Positions 33,692 to 42,216 of a stretch of 64,000 bases of DNA are shown piece after piece. Every line of letters starts with the position of its first letter. The first letter of the stretch is position 1. The stretch is taken from NCBI RefSeq assembly GCF_002086795.1, contig NZ_MVIM01000014.1, forward strand, positions 62,001 through 126,000. Direction: 5' to 3'. The notes beneath the pieces are model-generated. The model was given only the letters and a program-made list of their open reading frames with translations. It was not told the DNA's origin and did not search any database. Source of the stretch: Mycolicibacterium tusciae. Its GTDB lineage: Bacteria > Actinomycetota > Actinomycetes > Mycobacteriales > Mycobacteriaceae. Made by a program: the position numbers and the translations under genes.

Positions 33692-34441
33692 ATGCCCAAA
33701 CGCCGTCGATCCGACGTCAGGAGTACGGAGTCCGTCTTCGGGGCGGCAAACGCGGGCCCACGACTGATGTGGACGGTCAAGCTGCGAGGCCGAGACGAAA
33801 CTGAGTGGGATTGGCAGCAGAGGCACCCACCGCCCCTGCGCCTGCTCGTCCCAGTCCGACGACCGCACTCGTCACGGAACAACCGCCACATTCCCGCCAC
33901 TGCGTACTCGATGATCAATGGCGGCGTGGTCGAGCTCGAGTCGGGGTTGGAGCACGACCTGGTGCGCAGCATCGACCGCGATCGGCGAATCCAGCTGATC
34001 ATCGCTCAACCATTCACCTTGTTCTGGACGCGATCCCGCCACACCCCTGACCTGTTGACCGTCACCGAAGGCGGTGCCGTCACGGTGTGGGACGTTCGCG
34101 CCATCGAGCGCCAAGACGACGACTTCAGGACCAAGAGTGAGATCACGCGACAAGAGTGCCGGGCGGTCGGCTGGGCCTACCGAGTGTTTGAGGGACTTGA
34201 CCGCATCGAGCGATTGAACCTGCTGTGGCTGCACTGCTGTCGGCAGCGTCCTGCATGGGCAGACGCACACGAAGAGCGCATCCGCGCACTGGTGGGCGCT
34301 GGCGTCACGCTGGGTCACCTGTTCGCCCACGACGACGGTTCGGGCGAGCTGAAATCGACTGTCTGGCATCTGTTGTGGCGCGGGGACCTCGACATCGACA
34401 TGTACTCGCCCTGGGACCTCACAACCCAGGTCACTGTGTAA
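33692..34441 (+). CDS. tnsA: TnsA-like heteromeric transposase endonuclease
   Basis: 249 aa (Tn7 TnsA is 273). The nuclease core runs from about residue 80: Glu in ELESGLEHDL, QPFTLFW, Asp120 in RHTPDLLTV, then VWDVRA. In Tn7 TnsA the last motif carries a catalytic Lys; here the position is Arg136. I recall that actinobacterial relatives also carry D-V-R, but could not check. TnsA cuts the 5' ends so that the element leaves by cut-and-paste. Presence of TnsA argues against a Tn5053-type replicative element. 17 bp before tnsB. Confidence 0.85.
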   Translation: MPKRRRSDVRSTESVFGAANAGPRLMWTVKLRGRDETEWDWQQRHPPPLRLLVPVRRPHSSRNNRHIPATAYSMINGGVVELESGLEHDLVRSIDRDRRIQLIIAQPFTLFWTRSRHTPDLLTVTEGGAVTVWDVRAIERQDDDFRTKSEITRQECRAVGWAYRVFEGLDRIERLNLLWLHCCRQRPAWADAHEERIRALVGAGVTLGHLFAHDDGSGELKSTVWHLLWRGDLDIDMYSPWDLTTQVTV

Positions 34442-34458
34442 CGAGGAAATGAGGACGC

Positions 34459-36630
34459 ATGAAGGCCATCGAGATGAATGACGGGCGCACAACACTTGCC
34501 GAAGGCGAACGCGTGATGACCAAAAAACATGGCGTCGTGCTCATCGTCGCGATCGACAACGACGGCGTCGAGGTAGTGGATGCGATCGGATCGCTCGACC
34601 GGATGGCGTGGGACGAGATATCCACGGCGTGCGAAGTAGTCACCGGCGAGCCCGCCGCGACGGCGGAGGCGCTGCAACCCATGTGGGATGCACTCGACGA
34701 GAACACCAGGGAGGCAACCATCAATAAGCTGGAGATCGTCTTGGAGATCAAAACCGGTTTCCGCGAGGGACATCCGACTCTAAGGCGTGACGGCGAGCCG
34801 CGATTCCCCTACGGCCCGACATTCGGAATGTCGATCAACCAACGATGTACCCGCATGGCCCAGGAACTGACCGAGGCGTGCTGCTCGGATCCCACCCTGC
34901 AACGGCGCGTCGAAGACGGAGAGCTTCAGTCGAGTTCAATCAGCGCGACGACGGTGCGCGGGTGGGTGCGGGCCTACCACCGCGGGGGACTGTGCGCGCT
35001 AATTGATGGTCGCAAAGTTCGGCCGAGTCGGCGCTGGGAGGTGATCGATCCGCGCTACCGCGACGTGGCGACCAAGATGTTCGACGCACTCGATGGGGAT
35101 CGATCGACGGTGGCCAATCGCGAGATCCACCGCCGAACCCTGTTGGAACTCAAACAAACCGGGGCGCAGAACGTTGTCGTCCCTCAACGGGCCACCAGCC
35201 AGTTTCTGGCCTCGTTGAAGCGCGAACGCGGCAAGACCACGAGGTCGCAACTGAGTCGCAAATTGCGTAGCGTCTCCGGGACACAGAGCTACCCGGCGAT
35301 CCGCCCTGGACAAATCGTGGCGATCGATGCAACCCGCGCCGACAATCTCGTCTACGACCCGCTCAGCGGACGCGCTTACAGCGTCGAGGTCCTCACCGCC
35401 ATCGACATCGCCACGCGCGTCGTGCTCGCACTGCGCGTCGTTCCGCGCAGCGCCAACGGAATCGAAGCAGGGCTACTGCTCTACGACGTCCTGCGACCCT
35501 TCTCCATGGCCATCAACGGGACATCGATAAGCCCTTGGAGGTGGGCGGGTGTCCCAGGCCAACTGGACCTGAGCAACCTGATCGTGCGCGCCGACCGGCG
35601 GCTCATCGTCCCGGACTTCAGCACGCTGGACGGCGACCATCTCATTCCGTCGCTGCGCCCCGAAGCCATCCGTTGCGACTGGGGATCGATCTTCGTGTCA
35701 CGTCTGTTTCGTGAGCTGCTTCAAAGCTTGGGTATCGACCTGCTGCTTAACCGCGGTGGGAAGGCCAACGACAACGCGTTCGTCGAGCGCTGGTTCGAGA
35801 CCATCCAGCGTGGGCTGCAACAAATCCCTGGCTACAAGGGACGCAGCGTCGCCGAACGCGGACGTTTGGTGGCCGAGGAGCCTCTGCTGACCGCCCGTGA
35901 ACTGCAAGATCACCTACGTCACTACATCGGCACCGATTACCACCGCGCCCCGCACACCGGGCTGCTGCTGTCCGCGAACGACACCGAACGACGAGCACGG
36001 CTGTGCCCGCTGGAGATGTTCGACTCCATGCTCGAGTTCACCGGACGCATCGACGTGCCCCAGAGCCCCGATCTGATCTATCAGTTCCTGCCGATCCGGT
36101 GGGGCACCATCGGCCATGACGGCGTCCGGTTCTTCAACATGACCTACAGCAGCCCCGCGGTGCTGGGCCCATACCGCAACGTGCCGGTCGGATTCTTCCG
36201 ACCGCAGGACCGGGCAGCACCCTTCCATGTCGACCCCCAAGACCTGTCGCGCATCTGGTTTCGAGATCGCGAGTCGGGTCGCGTTGAAGAGCTGAAATGG
36301 CGCGGCGCCGATCGCACCGACGCGCCGATGAGCATGGCCATCGTCGGGCACGCCTGCGCGCTGATACGAAACCGAGGAGGCAACCACGTACTCAAGCGCG
36401 ATTCGGCGACCCAGTTGATCCTCGACCAACTCGGCGAAATCACCAGCGCTCCAAAGCGTCCAGCGATCCGCCGCAAGCTCGCGGCCGCCGCCATGCGGGT
36501 AGACCAGGCGACCATCGACCACGGCGAAGCCCAACGAGCGCAGGACGTCATCACACCCAGATCTAAGAGCCGTCCCCAGCACTCGCAGAGTCTGCGCCAA
36601 CCGTGGCCCAATTACCTCGATGAGGACTGA
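34459..36630 (+). CDS. tnsB: TnsB/TniA-type DDE transposase
   Basis: 723 aa (Tn7 TnsB 702). The N-terminal part has helix-turn-helix-like DNA-binding segments (e.g. ISATTVRGWVRAYHRGGL at about 161-178). The DDE core is visible: Asp290 in VAIDATRADN, Asp407 in IRCDWGS and Glu443 in NDNAFVERW, as in Mu/Tn7-type integrases. A Mu-C-like barrel follows. It joins 3' ends to the target. ATG 34459 has GAGGA upstream. It is followed 2 bp later by tnsC. Confidence 0.93.
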   Translation: MKAIEMNDGRTTLAEGERVMTKKHGVVLIVAIDNDGVEVVDAIGSLDRMAWDEISTACEVVTGEPAATAEALQPMWDALDENTREATINKLEIVLEIKTGFREGHPTLRRDGEPRFPYGPTFGMSINQRCTRMAQELTEACCSDPTLQRRVEDGELQSSSISATTVRGWVRAYHRGGLCALIDGRKVRPSRRWEVIDPRYRDVATKMFDALDGDRSTVANREIHRRTLLELKQTGAQNVVVPQRATSQFLASLKRERGKTTRSQLSRKLRSVSGTQSYPAIRPGQIVAIDATRADNLVYDPLSGRAYSVEVLTAIDIATRVVLALRVVPRSANGIEAGLLLYDVLRPFSMAINGTSISPWRWAGVPGQLDLSNLIVRADRRLIVPDFSTLDGDHLIPSLRPEAIRCDWGSIFVSRLFRELLQSLGIDLLLNRGGKANDNAFVERWFETIQRGLQQIPGYKGRSVAERGRLVAEEPLLTARELQDHLRHYIGTDYHRAPHTGLLLSANDTERRARLCPLEMFDSMLEFTGRIDVPQSPDLIYQFLPIRWGTIGHDGVRFFNMTYSSPAVLGPYRNVPVGFFRPQDRAAPFHVDPQDLSRIWFRDRESGRVEELKWRGADRTDAPMSMAIVGHACALIRNRGGNHVLKRDSATQLILDQLGEITSAPKRPAIRRKLAAAAMRVDQATIDHGEAQRAQDVITPRSKSRPQHSQSLRQPWPNYLDED

Positions 36631-36632
36631 TC

Positions 36633-37640
36633 GTGAATGCCGCGGAGTTCCATCGACTCAGCACGCAGGCTTCGCCACCAGAGCCCGCCCACCTCAGCGT
36701 CCGACAATGGGAGGCACTGTCCGTCGAGCACCGCACAGCGCACCTCGCTGCCCTCGAGAAATGGCTGGGTCACCTCTGGATCGACATTGGCGACCTGCAG
36801 CAGGTGTGCGACGTGATGACCGCGATCGTGCGAAAGAACGCGACTTCACGGCCGGGCGCCAAACGCATCCTCGGATTGTCGGGCCCGTTCGCCATCGGAA
36901 AGACCACCCTGATTCAGCGGTGGGCAGGCGAAAGATACAACGCCTGGACCGCCGATTGCGCTCACGATCGGCGCGGCCGCCCCGTCTACTACACCACCGA
37001 CTGCGAGCACGATCTGAATCCAGTCGTGTGGGCCGGTCTTGCCTCCAAAGCGAAGGCCACCGACGTCAACGCCGAGATCCTGCACTACCACGGCCTGCCA
37101 GGCAAGGACTCACACAAGGCGTTCGACGCCATGAAACGTCACCGAACCCGCGTGCTCGTGCTCGACGACGTCCACTTTCTCGCGACGACCGCTGCCTGGG
37201 GCCGTGAGGTCCTCGATCACCTCAAGCGACTGAACTCCGAACTGGGCTACCTCAACGCCACCCTGCTCGTGGTCGGCGCCAACCTCGAGGATGGATCGCT
37301 GGCCCACGACCCGCAGATCAGGGCACGGCTGAAGCTGCAGCACTACCCGACCTATCCGAAACCCGACGACCGCCCGGAGCAACAGCGGTGGCAGCGAGTC
37401 GTGCGAGAACTCGAAAACACGGTGCTGCCACATCTGCCGAACGGCAAACGGGGCATGCTGTTCATGCAGCTGGCCGGTGAATTGCATTACCGGACACAGG
37501 GTTTCCTCGGCGATCTCACCGAACTCGTCGCCGAGGCGACGCTGGCCGCCGTCGCTGACGGAAGTTTCGCCGTCGCGCTGCGCCACCTCGATGGCGTCGT
37601 TCTCGCCGAACGCGCCAAGGACAACATCTTTTCGGCGTAA
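36633..37640 (+). CDS. tnsC: TnsC/TniB-type AAA+ regulator
   Basis: 335 aa from GTG 36633, 2 bp after the tnsB stop. Walker A GPFAIGKT (84-91) and Walker B VLVLDDVHF (174-182) are clear. It is much shorter than Tn7 TnsC (555) and closer to TniB. It links the TniQ-marked target to TnsB and activates the transposase. Ends 14 bp from the convergent tniQ2 stop. Confidence 0.92.
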   Translation: MNAAEFHRLSTQASPPEPAHLSVRQWEALSVEHRTAHLAALEKWLGHLWIDIGDLQQVCDVMTAIVRKNATSRPGAKRILGLSGPFAIGKTTLIQRWAGERYNAWTADCAHDRRGRPVYYTTDCEHDLNPVVWAGLASKAKATDVNAEILHYHGLPGKDSHKAFDAMKRHRTRVLVLDDVHFLATTAAWGREVLDHLKRLNSELGYLNATLLVVGANLEDGSLAHDPQIRARLKLQHYPTYPKPDDRPEQQRWQRVVRELENTVLPHLPNGKRGMLFMQLAGELHYRTQGFLGDLTELVAEATLAAVADGSFAVALRHLDGVVLAERAKDNIFSA

Positions 37641-37654
37641 GTCTTCTAGAGGCG

Positions 37655-39418
37655 TCATCGTGTGGCGCCCGGATTCATGACGAGATCGCGCAACGTCGCT
37701 TGCGCAACGGATCCAAGGGTCTGGCCGAAACGCCGGTAGGCGACCTGCTGTGCCGACGTTGGTGGGGCGATCCAGCCGGGGCTCGTCTGCAGCGGCGCCT
37801 GCGCGATCTCACACCACATCCATGCGATGGCGTAGGGCGTCGTCGCGGGCCATCGGTCCGGCGGCATCGACGCGCGCCACCGCGGTAACCACCGATGCTG
37901 GTCCAGCACGAGCGCACGCACGCGGTCCTCTCGTCGGCGGAAGTCCCGATCGTGCGACAACATCGACGATGCGTCGTGCACCGCCCCGGCAAACACGGCT
38001 GGCGTGACGCGCATGCCGGCGAGGGCCCGCCGAGCCGCGTCGTTTGCGATCGCAGGGTCCAACCCGATTCGGGCGGCGGCCTGCGGCCAGCTGTTGGCGG
38101 ATAACGACACCCTCACCACACACAGCGAAACGTAGACGCGACCCGTCCAGGCGGCGACGGCCAGCATGCCGTCGAATATCCGGTCATAGATCTCGGTATC
38201 GATCAATTGCGGGATCGCGGCCGCGGAACGCCGCGCCGACGTCGAACCGAACGCGCTTCGATGACGGCGACCGGCGGTCGCGGCGTCAATCACCAGATCC
38301 ACTGCCGGTGTCCGCGTCGTTCGGCTCATCAACCATCCCCGCGGTCCGTCGGGAAGCCCGGCGATTGCACCGAGCCAGGGACGAAGACGTGCCGCTGCAG
38401 CGTCGGCGGTGTCTTCGCCGAGGATGCCCAGTGCTGCGGCCAACAAGCCAGCGCGGATTTTCGCATGCTGCAGCGGGTAGGGCAGCATCGACCGGCCCCA
38501 TGAGGCGCGAGATGGCGGCCGAGTCCAACAGCAAAGGTCGGCGTCGGGCCAGTCGACGAACCCCGGCCGACCGCGCCGGGACAACAGCTCCACCAGCAGT
38601 GTCAGCAGGTTGCACACTTCGCCCAATAGCACCGAGGGTGCGGTGCGCACACCCAACACCGGATGAGAACGGCCCTCCACCGCGTTGAGCACAACACGAG
38701 TGGCATCGACCTGCATCTCGCCGGTGCCCTCGACGGCATGGTCGACCGCCAGGTGTGGACACGGCCTGGACCGACCGATCAGATTCCCGCAGGCATGTAC
38801 TGACCCGGACGCCAATCCCAACGGCGCGTTCGAGTGGGAGCGAAATCGCTGCAAGCACCCGCGGCAATGCGTGACCAACACGGTGGCGTGTTCGACGCAG
38901 ACCGCCGCGATGGGCAGTCGCCACTGCACACGCCAGATGGCGTCCTCGGCCAGACACCGAGGACAGACTTGCGACCCGAACCCCGGCGCCGTCCTTTGAC
39001 CGGGCGTCGGCCGACAGTACGGAGCTTGAGCCGCACATGGCCAAACTGCGGCCGGGAACGCGGCGAACCGAGCCAAGGTGGCGTCGAGGACCGAATCAAC
39101 CTGCAGTCCACTGATTTCGCAGATCCGCCGAACCGCCGACGGATCCGGTGACGTCATCAGCGAATACGCCGCTTGAGCAGTCGCGGCGATCCGATGACCG
39201 CTCAGCAAATCTAGCAACTGGCCGCGGCGAAGATGGTTCGCATCGGCCAACCGCTCCAAGTAGCCATCCAGAGCCTCGCCCGCATGCAGGACCGGGCGAC
39301 TCGGCAGACGCCCCGCCGTGTCGACCGCGGCGAGGGCCGCCGTCATCGCCGATCTCGCCGACCGGTGTGAATCACCATCGTCGCAAGCTCGCGGAACATC
39401 GAGTAGCGACGTGAACAC
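37655..39418 (-). CDS. tniQ: TniQ-family protein 2 (Tn7-like target selector)
   Basis: 587 aa from the start at 39418; ATG 39346, giving MTAALAAVDT, is a realistic alternative. GEALDGYLERLADANHL is the TniQ signature. The zinc region is CPRC...C..H...CRGC (about residues 150-187), richer than in TniQ 1. It is transcribed towards tnsC from a promoter shared with the XRE gene. Its C-terminal ~350 residues are unrecognised. Two different TniQ proteins with one TnsABC core suggest two target pathways. Confidence 0.88.
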   Translation of the reverse strand: MFTSLLDVPRACDDGDSHRSARSAMTAALAAVDTAGRLPSRPVLHAGEALDGYLERLADANHLRRGQLLDLLSGHRIAATAQAAYSLMTSPDPSAVRRICEISGLQVDSVLDATLARFAAFPAAVWPCAAQAPYCRPTPGQRTAPGFGSQVCPRCLAEDAIWRVQWRLPIAAVCVEHATVLVTHCRGCLQRFRSHSNAPLGLASGSVHACGNLIGRSRPCPHLAVDHAVEGTGEMQVDATRVVLNAVEGRSHPVLGVRTAPSVLLGEVCNLLTLLVELLSRRGRPGFVDWPDADLCCWTRPPSRASWGRSMLPYPLQHAKIRAGLLAAALGILGEDTADAAAARLRPWLGAIAGLPDGPRGWLMSRTTRTPAVDLVIDAATAGRRHRSAFGSTSARRSAAAIPQLIDTEIYDRIFDGMLAVAAWTGRVYVSLCVVRVSLSANSWPQAAARIGLDPAIANDAARRALAGMRVTPAVFAGAVHDASSMLSHDRDFRRREDRVRALVLDQHRWLPRWRASMPPDRWPATTPYAIAWMWCEIAQAPLQTSPGWIAPPTSAQQVAYRRFGQTLGSVAQATLRDLVMNPGATR

Positions 39419-39499
39419 ACCACCGCCATCTACCCCGGGGCCGTTCCCACCCTTGCGCTACTCGACAGAGGCTCGAACGCCGCAACACGAAACCAGAAT

Positions 39500-39515
39500 G
39501 CCCTACTAGTAGGGC
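39500..39515. promoter_or_regulatory. Operator copy 2, perfect palindrome GCCCTACTAGTAGGGC
   Basis: A perfect 16-bp palindrome between divergent tniQ2 (start 39418) and xre (start 39551). The 36-bp distance to xre is right for autorepression. Best of three copies (31986, 39500, 40015). Confidence 0.75.
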
Positions 39516-39550
39516 TGACTTCTAGTCTTCCAGCGGGAGTACTGGATGGC

Positions 39551-39811
39551 GTGCCGACGCGCCCCAGTCAGAACGACCCCAAGCGCGTGGTCGCTTGGCA
39601 ACGGCGGCGACGGCAAGTGGGGACGCGTATTCAAGCCCTACGTATCGACCGCGACCTAACACAGGAGCAGCTGGCGCAGCTGTCGGGGGTGTCGCGCAAC
39701 GTGTTGATGGACGTGGAGCACGGCCGCCGCGGGATCCTGCACGAGCGGCTCTTCGACATCGCCAAGGCGCTTGGGGTTTCTGCAGCCGACCTCCTTGAGG
39801 GCATACGGTAG
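39551..39811 (+). CDS. XRE-family HTH regulator, probable element repressor
   Basis: 86 aa from GTG 39551. The helix-turn-helix is LTQEQLAQLSGVSRNVLMDVEHGRR, followed by LFDIAKALGVSAADLLE, the form of small Cro/C-protein regulators. The N-terminus is basic. It is divergent from tniQ2 and preceded by the perfect palindrome. The same site before the tnsABC operon and before the gene at 40073 points to one regulon controlling transposition. Confidence 0.88.
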   Translation: MPTRPSQNDPKRVVAWQRRRRQVGTRIQALRIDRDLTQEQLAQLSGVSRNVLMDVEHGRRGILHERLFDIAKALGVSAADLLEGIR

Positions 39812-40014
39812 GACGAATCAATACCTAGATGGCTACTTTGGCGACTGCTGCGTTCTGGGCCCGCAGGGCAACGATCTGCAGGGTCCTGCAGGGACCTGCG
39901 GGACGCATGTTCGGTGAATCGAGTCGTCCCAACCTCGTGCGGCAAGCCGATCGTTGCCGTCGGAGCCGGGCTCAACACGACAAGGCCCGTGCAAAATGAT
40001 GGCCGCGACCGCTT

Positions 40015-40030
40015 GCCCTACTAGTAGTAC
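40015..40030. promoter_or_regulatory. Operator copy 3, GCCCTACTAGTAGTAC
   Basis: 13 bases identical to the perfect palindrome at 39500, right arm degraded. 42 bp upstream of the ribbon-helix-helix gene at 40073, inside a 261-bp gap with no gene. Confidence 0.6.
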
Positions 40031-40072
40031 TATCCGGATAGCTAAAGCAGGCTATGGCGTAGGAGTGTCAAG

Positions 40073-40249
40073 GTGGAGAAGCGTAGAAGCGGGACCGAGA
40101 CGCGACAACGCACCGAGAAGCTGAACCTGCGGCTATTGCCGTCTGAGCAGCGAGCATTGCGAATGCTGGCGGCCCAAGCGGGACACCGCAGTGTTCAGGC
40201 CTGGATCCTGGAGGCCATCGGGCCGCATCTGGAGAGTGTTCGCAACTAG
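40073..40249 (+). CDS. 58-aa ribbon-helix-helix-like protein
   Basis: GTG 40073 with AGGAG seven bases upstream. The product is basic for 15 residues, then LNLRLLPSEQRALRMLAAQAGHRSVQAWI, the beta-strand plus two-helix layout of Arc/MetJ or MobC-like small DNA-binding proteins. It is controlled by the XRE-type operator 42 bp upstream. Could be a second regulator, an antitoxin without visible toxin, or a maintenance factor. Confidence 0.65.
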   Translation: MEKRRSGTETRQRTEKLNLRLLPSEQRALRMLAAQAGHRSVQAWILEAIGPHLESVRN

Positions 40250-40286
40250 CGCGGAGCGCGTGATCGCCAAAGCGGGGAGCGTCAGA

Positions 40287-40595
40287 GTGAACAAGGCCAG
40301 TCGCAAGCAGAGGGGTACTCGACGCCGAGCTGTCGAGTCGCGTCAACGGACTCGGCGCACTCCTCCCAAGGTCGATGATCATGGCGGCGTTGCCGTCGCA
40401 GACGTTGAACTCAACCAGCTGCTGACCGATCGAGGATGGGTTGAGTTCGATCGGACGGACAAACTCACCGTGTATGACTGGCCACCGTCAGCTCCCGGCG
40501 AGGAACACGAATTCACCTACCTGATTGTCGATTTGCGTGGCGAGCCCTGCGCCGGGCCTCTCTACCGGTGTCGGTCGTCAACGGTGATCGATTGA
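40287..40595 (+). CDS. Hypothetical protein, 102 aa
   Basis: GTG 40287 with GGGGAG upstream; a longer in-frame start at 40191 would overlap the previous gene. The first 30 residues are strongly basic (Arg-rich), the rest mixed, with VAVADVELNQLL and TYLIVDLRGEPC. Not recognised. The basic tail suggests nucleic-acid or acidic-partner binding. Likely co-transcribed with the 58-aa gene 37 bp upstream. Confidence 0.5.
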   Translation: MNKASRKQRGTRRRAVESRQRTRRTPPKVDDHGGVAVADVELNQLLTDRGWVEFDRTDKLTVYDWPPSAPGEEHEFTYLIVDLRGEPCAGPLYRCRSSTVID

Positions 40596-40698
40596 TGTAC
40601 GAGGCCGAATCGGCGTTAGTAGCCGACCTAAACACGATCGAAGCCAGTCGGTGTGCCGGCTGCACGCATCGCCCGCTCGAAGCGGCGCGGTAGCGACC

Positions 40699-40708
40699 CA
40701 ATCTTTCC
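40699..40708 (-). repeat. Inverted 10-bp match to the left-end repeat
   Basis: CAATCTTTCC is the reverse complement of the first 10 bases of GGAAAGATTGACA. Right-end TnsB sites should be inverted like this, but only one short copy is present, just before a gene with its own ribosome-binding site, so it may be chance. Confidence 0.2.
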
Positions 40709-40723
40709 TCCTGGAGGTGTCCT

Positions 40724-41359
40724 GTGAAACGAAAGACGGTAACGGTCTCGCCCGCCGCCATCCACGCCGCGGCCAGGAAGAACACCAAGGCATCGGCACG
40801 GCTCGAAGGCCGCGAGGTGCCGGCTGACTTTGTCCGATCGCCAGCCGTCGAGCGGTACATCGCCGAAAGCGGATCGAAAACGGCTGACGATCTTGTACCG
40901 CGTTGCGAGTCCAACCGGATGACCCGGTCCGGCATCGGCGAAGCGGCAGACGATCTGCTCTCCTTTCTCAAAACTGAGATATGGCCGCTACTCGAGGAAT
41001 CCTTCACCGATCACCAAAGCCGATCGCGAACAGACGCTCGACCGCCCGACAAAAGATTGAGACGGCGGTCGTCGAGTCAACCTGCTGAGGCAGCCGGCCC
41101 AGCGCGACCGGTGAAAGGGAAACCGACAGTGAGTCACTGGAACTACCGTGTCGTGCAGTCGTTCGGCCAGACCGAGTACTTCATCGCTGAGGTGTACTGC
41201 GACGGCACCCATGGGTGGGTGGACAGAGGCCATGACCTCCTGCGCTGGGATGACTACGACGACCTCAAGGGCACCGTCGAACTAATCCAGAAGGCGTTCG
41301 ACAAGCCCCTGCTGAGGGTGGTCGAAGGTGACCGTCTAGTCGAGGTCTCTGCAACCTGA
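40724..41359 (+). CDS. Hypothetical protein, 211 aa, two-part
   Basis: GTG 40724 with GGAGGT upstream. The N-terminal ~125 residues are polar and unrecognised. From about residue 136 the sequence (SHWNYRVVQSFGQTEYFIAEVYCDG) looks like a small stand-alone family often annotated as hypothetical in actinobacterial plasmids and islands; an internal GTG at 41128 could start it alone. So this may be a fusion or two overlapping products. Probable element cargo. Confidence 0.6.
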   Translation: MKRKTVTVSPAAIHAAARKNTKASARLEGREVPADFVRSPAVERYIAESGSKTADDLVPRCESNRMTRSGIGEAADDLLSFLKTEIWPLLEESFTDHQSRSRTDARPPDKRLRRRSSSQPAEAAGPARPVKGKPTVSHWNYRVVQSFGQTEYFIAEVYCDGTHGWVDRGHDLLRWDDYDDLKGTVELIQKAFDKPLLRVVEGDRLVEVSAT

Positions 41360-41377
41360 CGAGAGCGGCCGCTATCG

Positions 41378-41425
41378 CGCCTGCGAACCGGAAGGGATGT
41401 ACGCCTGCGAACCGGAAGGGATGTA
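41378..41425 (+). repeat. Two perfect 24-bp tandem units
   Basis: CGCCTGCGAACCGGAAGGGA plus TGTA occurs twice without a break, just before the start at 41433. The GGAAGGGATGTA end of each unit looks like a ribosome-binding site plus spacer, so the repeat duplicated the translation signal; the second unit serves the gene at 41433. Confidence 0.85.
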
Positions 41426-41432
41426 TCGGTAG

Positions 41433-42020
41433 ATGAGCGAACACCACGACATTCCCGAGCTCACCCCTGCGGAGCGGATTCGGGTGCGGGCCATGGTGTC
41501 CGACATGACAGAAATGGCTGCCGGGCTACGCGCCGGAACCGCCGCCCCAGAGGACGTCGAGGGCGCGGTGGCTCGGATTATGTCCGACCGCGACACCATG
41601 CTCAACGCCCTGCAAGTCCCAACCGACGCCGGCCCGTTCGCTGCGGCATTGGAGACAATCCTGCGCCGGATCCCCGATGGCTGGGGACGCTGGATCGGAC
41701 ACGACGCCGGCTGGTACCCGATCGTGGTCGCCCTCGATCGACGCCTGTCCGCGATCGACCCCGAATACGTCGTGCACCAAATCAAGGAGAAATACGGCAC
41801 CCTGCGCTACTACTGCGCACCCAGCGCAGAAGAACCCAGCCCCGCGGTGTTGGATGCATTCCGCGCGATCATCGGCGAGGCCGAACGTGCCTCGGCGATC
41901 ACTTGCGAACGCTGCGGCGAACCCGGCGTGTTGCACGAAACCCGCTACCTGGTCAAAACAGTCTGTGCGTCCTGCGCCCACAGCCTCGGCTACACGCCTG
42001 TGCAGCAAGACACGACGTAG
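41433..42020 (+). CDS. Hypothetical protein with C-terminal CxxC pair, 195 aa
   Basis: Not recognised. ATG 41433. An acidic helical N-terminus, then a WGRWIGHDAGWYPIVVALD segment and IKEKYGTLRYY, a phrase seen in phage and island hypothetical proteins. Ends with a zinc-ribbon-like CERCGEPG...CASC. The zinc ribbon may bind nucleic acid. Transposon cargo by position. Confidence 0.65.
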   Translation: MSEHHDIPELTPAERIRVRAMVSDMTEMAAGLRAGTAAPEDVEGAVARIMSDRDTMLNALQVPTDAGPFAAALETILRRIPDGWGRWIGHDAGWYPIVVALDRRLSAIDPEYVVHQIKEKYGTLRYYCAPSAEEPSPAVLDAFRAIIGEAERASAITCERCGEPGVLHETRYLVKTVCASCAHSLGYTPVQQDTT

Positions 42021-42216
42021 CGTCGAAAGATCAGATCGGAGCAAACCGTGACCAAGGATGAGATTGACCCCCAAACTGGCGGGCTCCATCCCGCCGAATT
42101 GTGTGGGGACGGCTGCGCCGGATGCTGCGACGAGTGGGAATGGAAGTAACGCAGCGCTATCGGTAGGACCGCGACGTTTGAATGCGCCTGAGCGCCATCG
42201 CACCGCGGTCGCTTGG

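Noticed and set aside
40191..40286. Longer N-terminus for the gene at 40287
   Set aside because: Overlaps the well-supported 58-aa gene, while GTG 40287 has its own ribosome-binding site.
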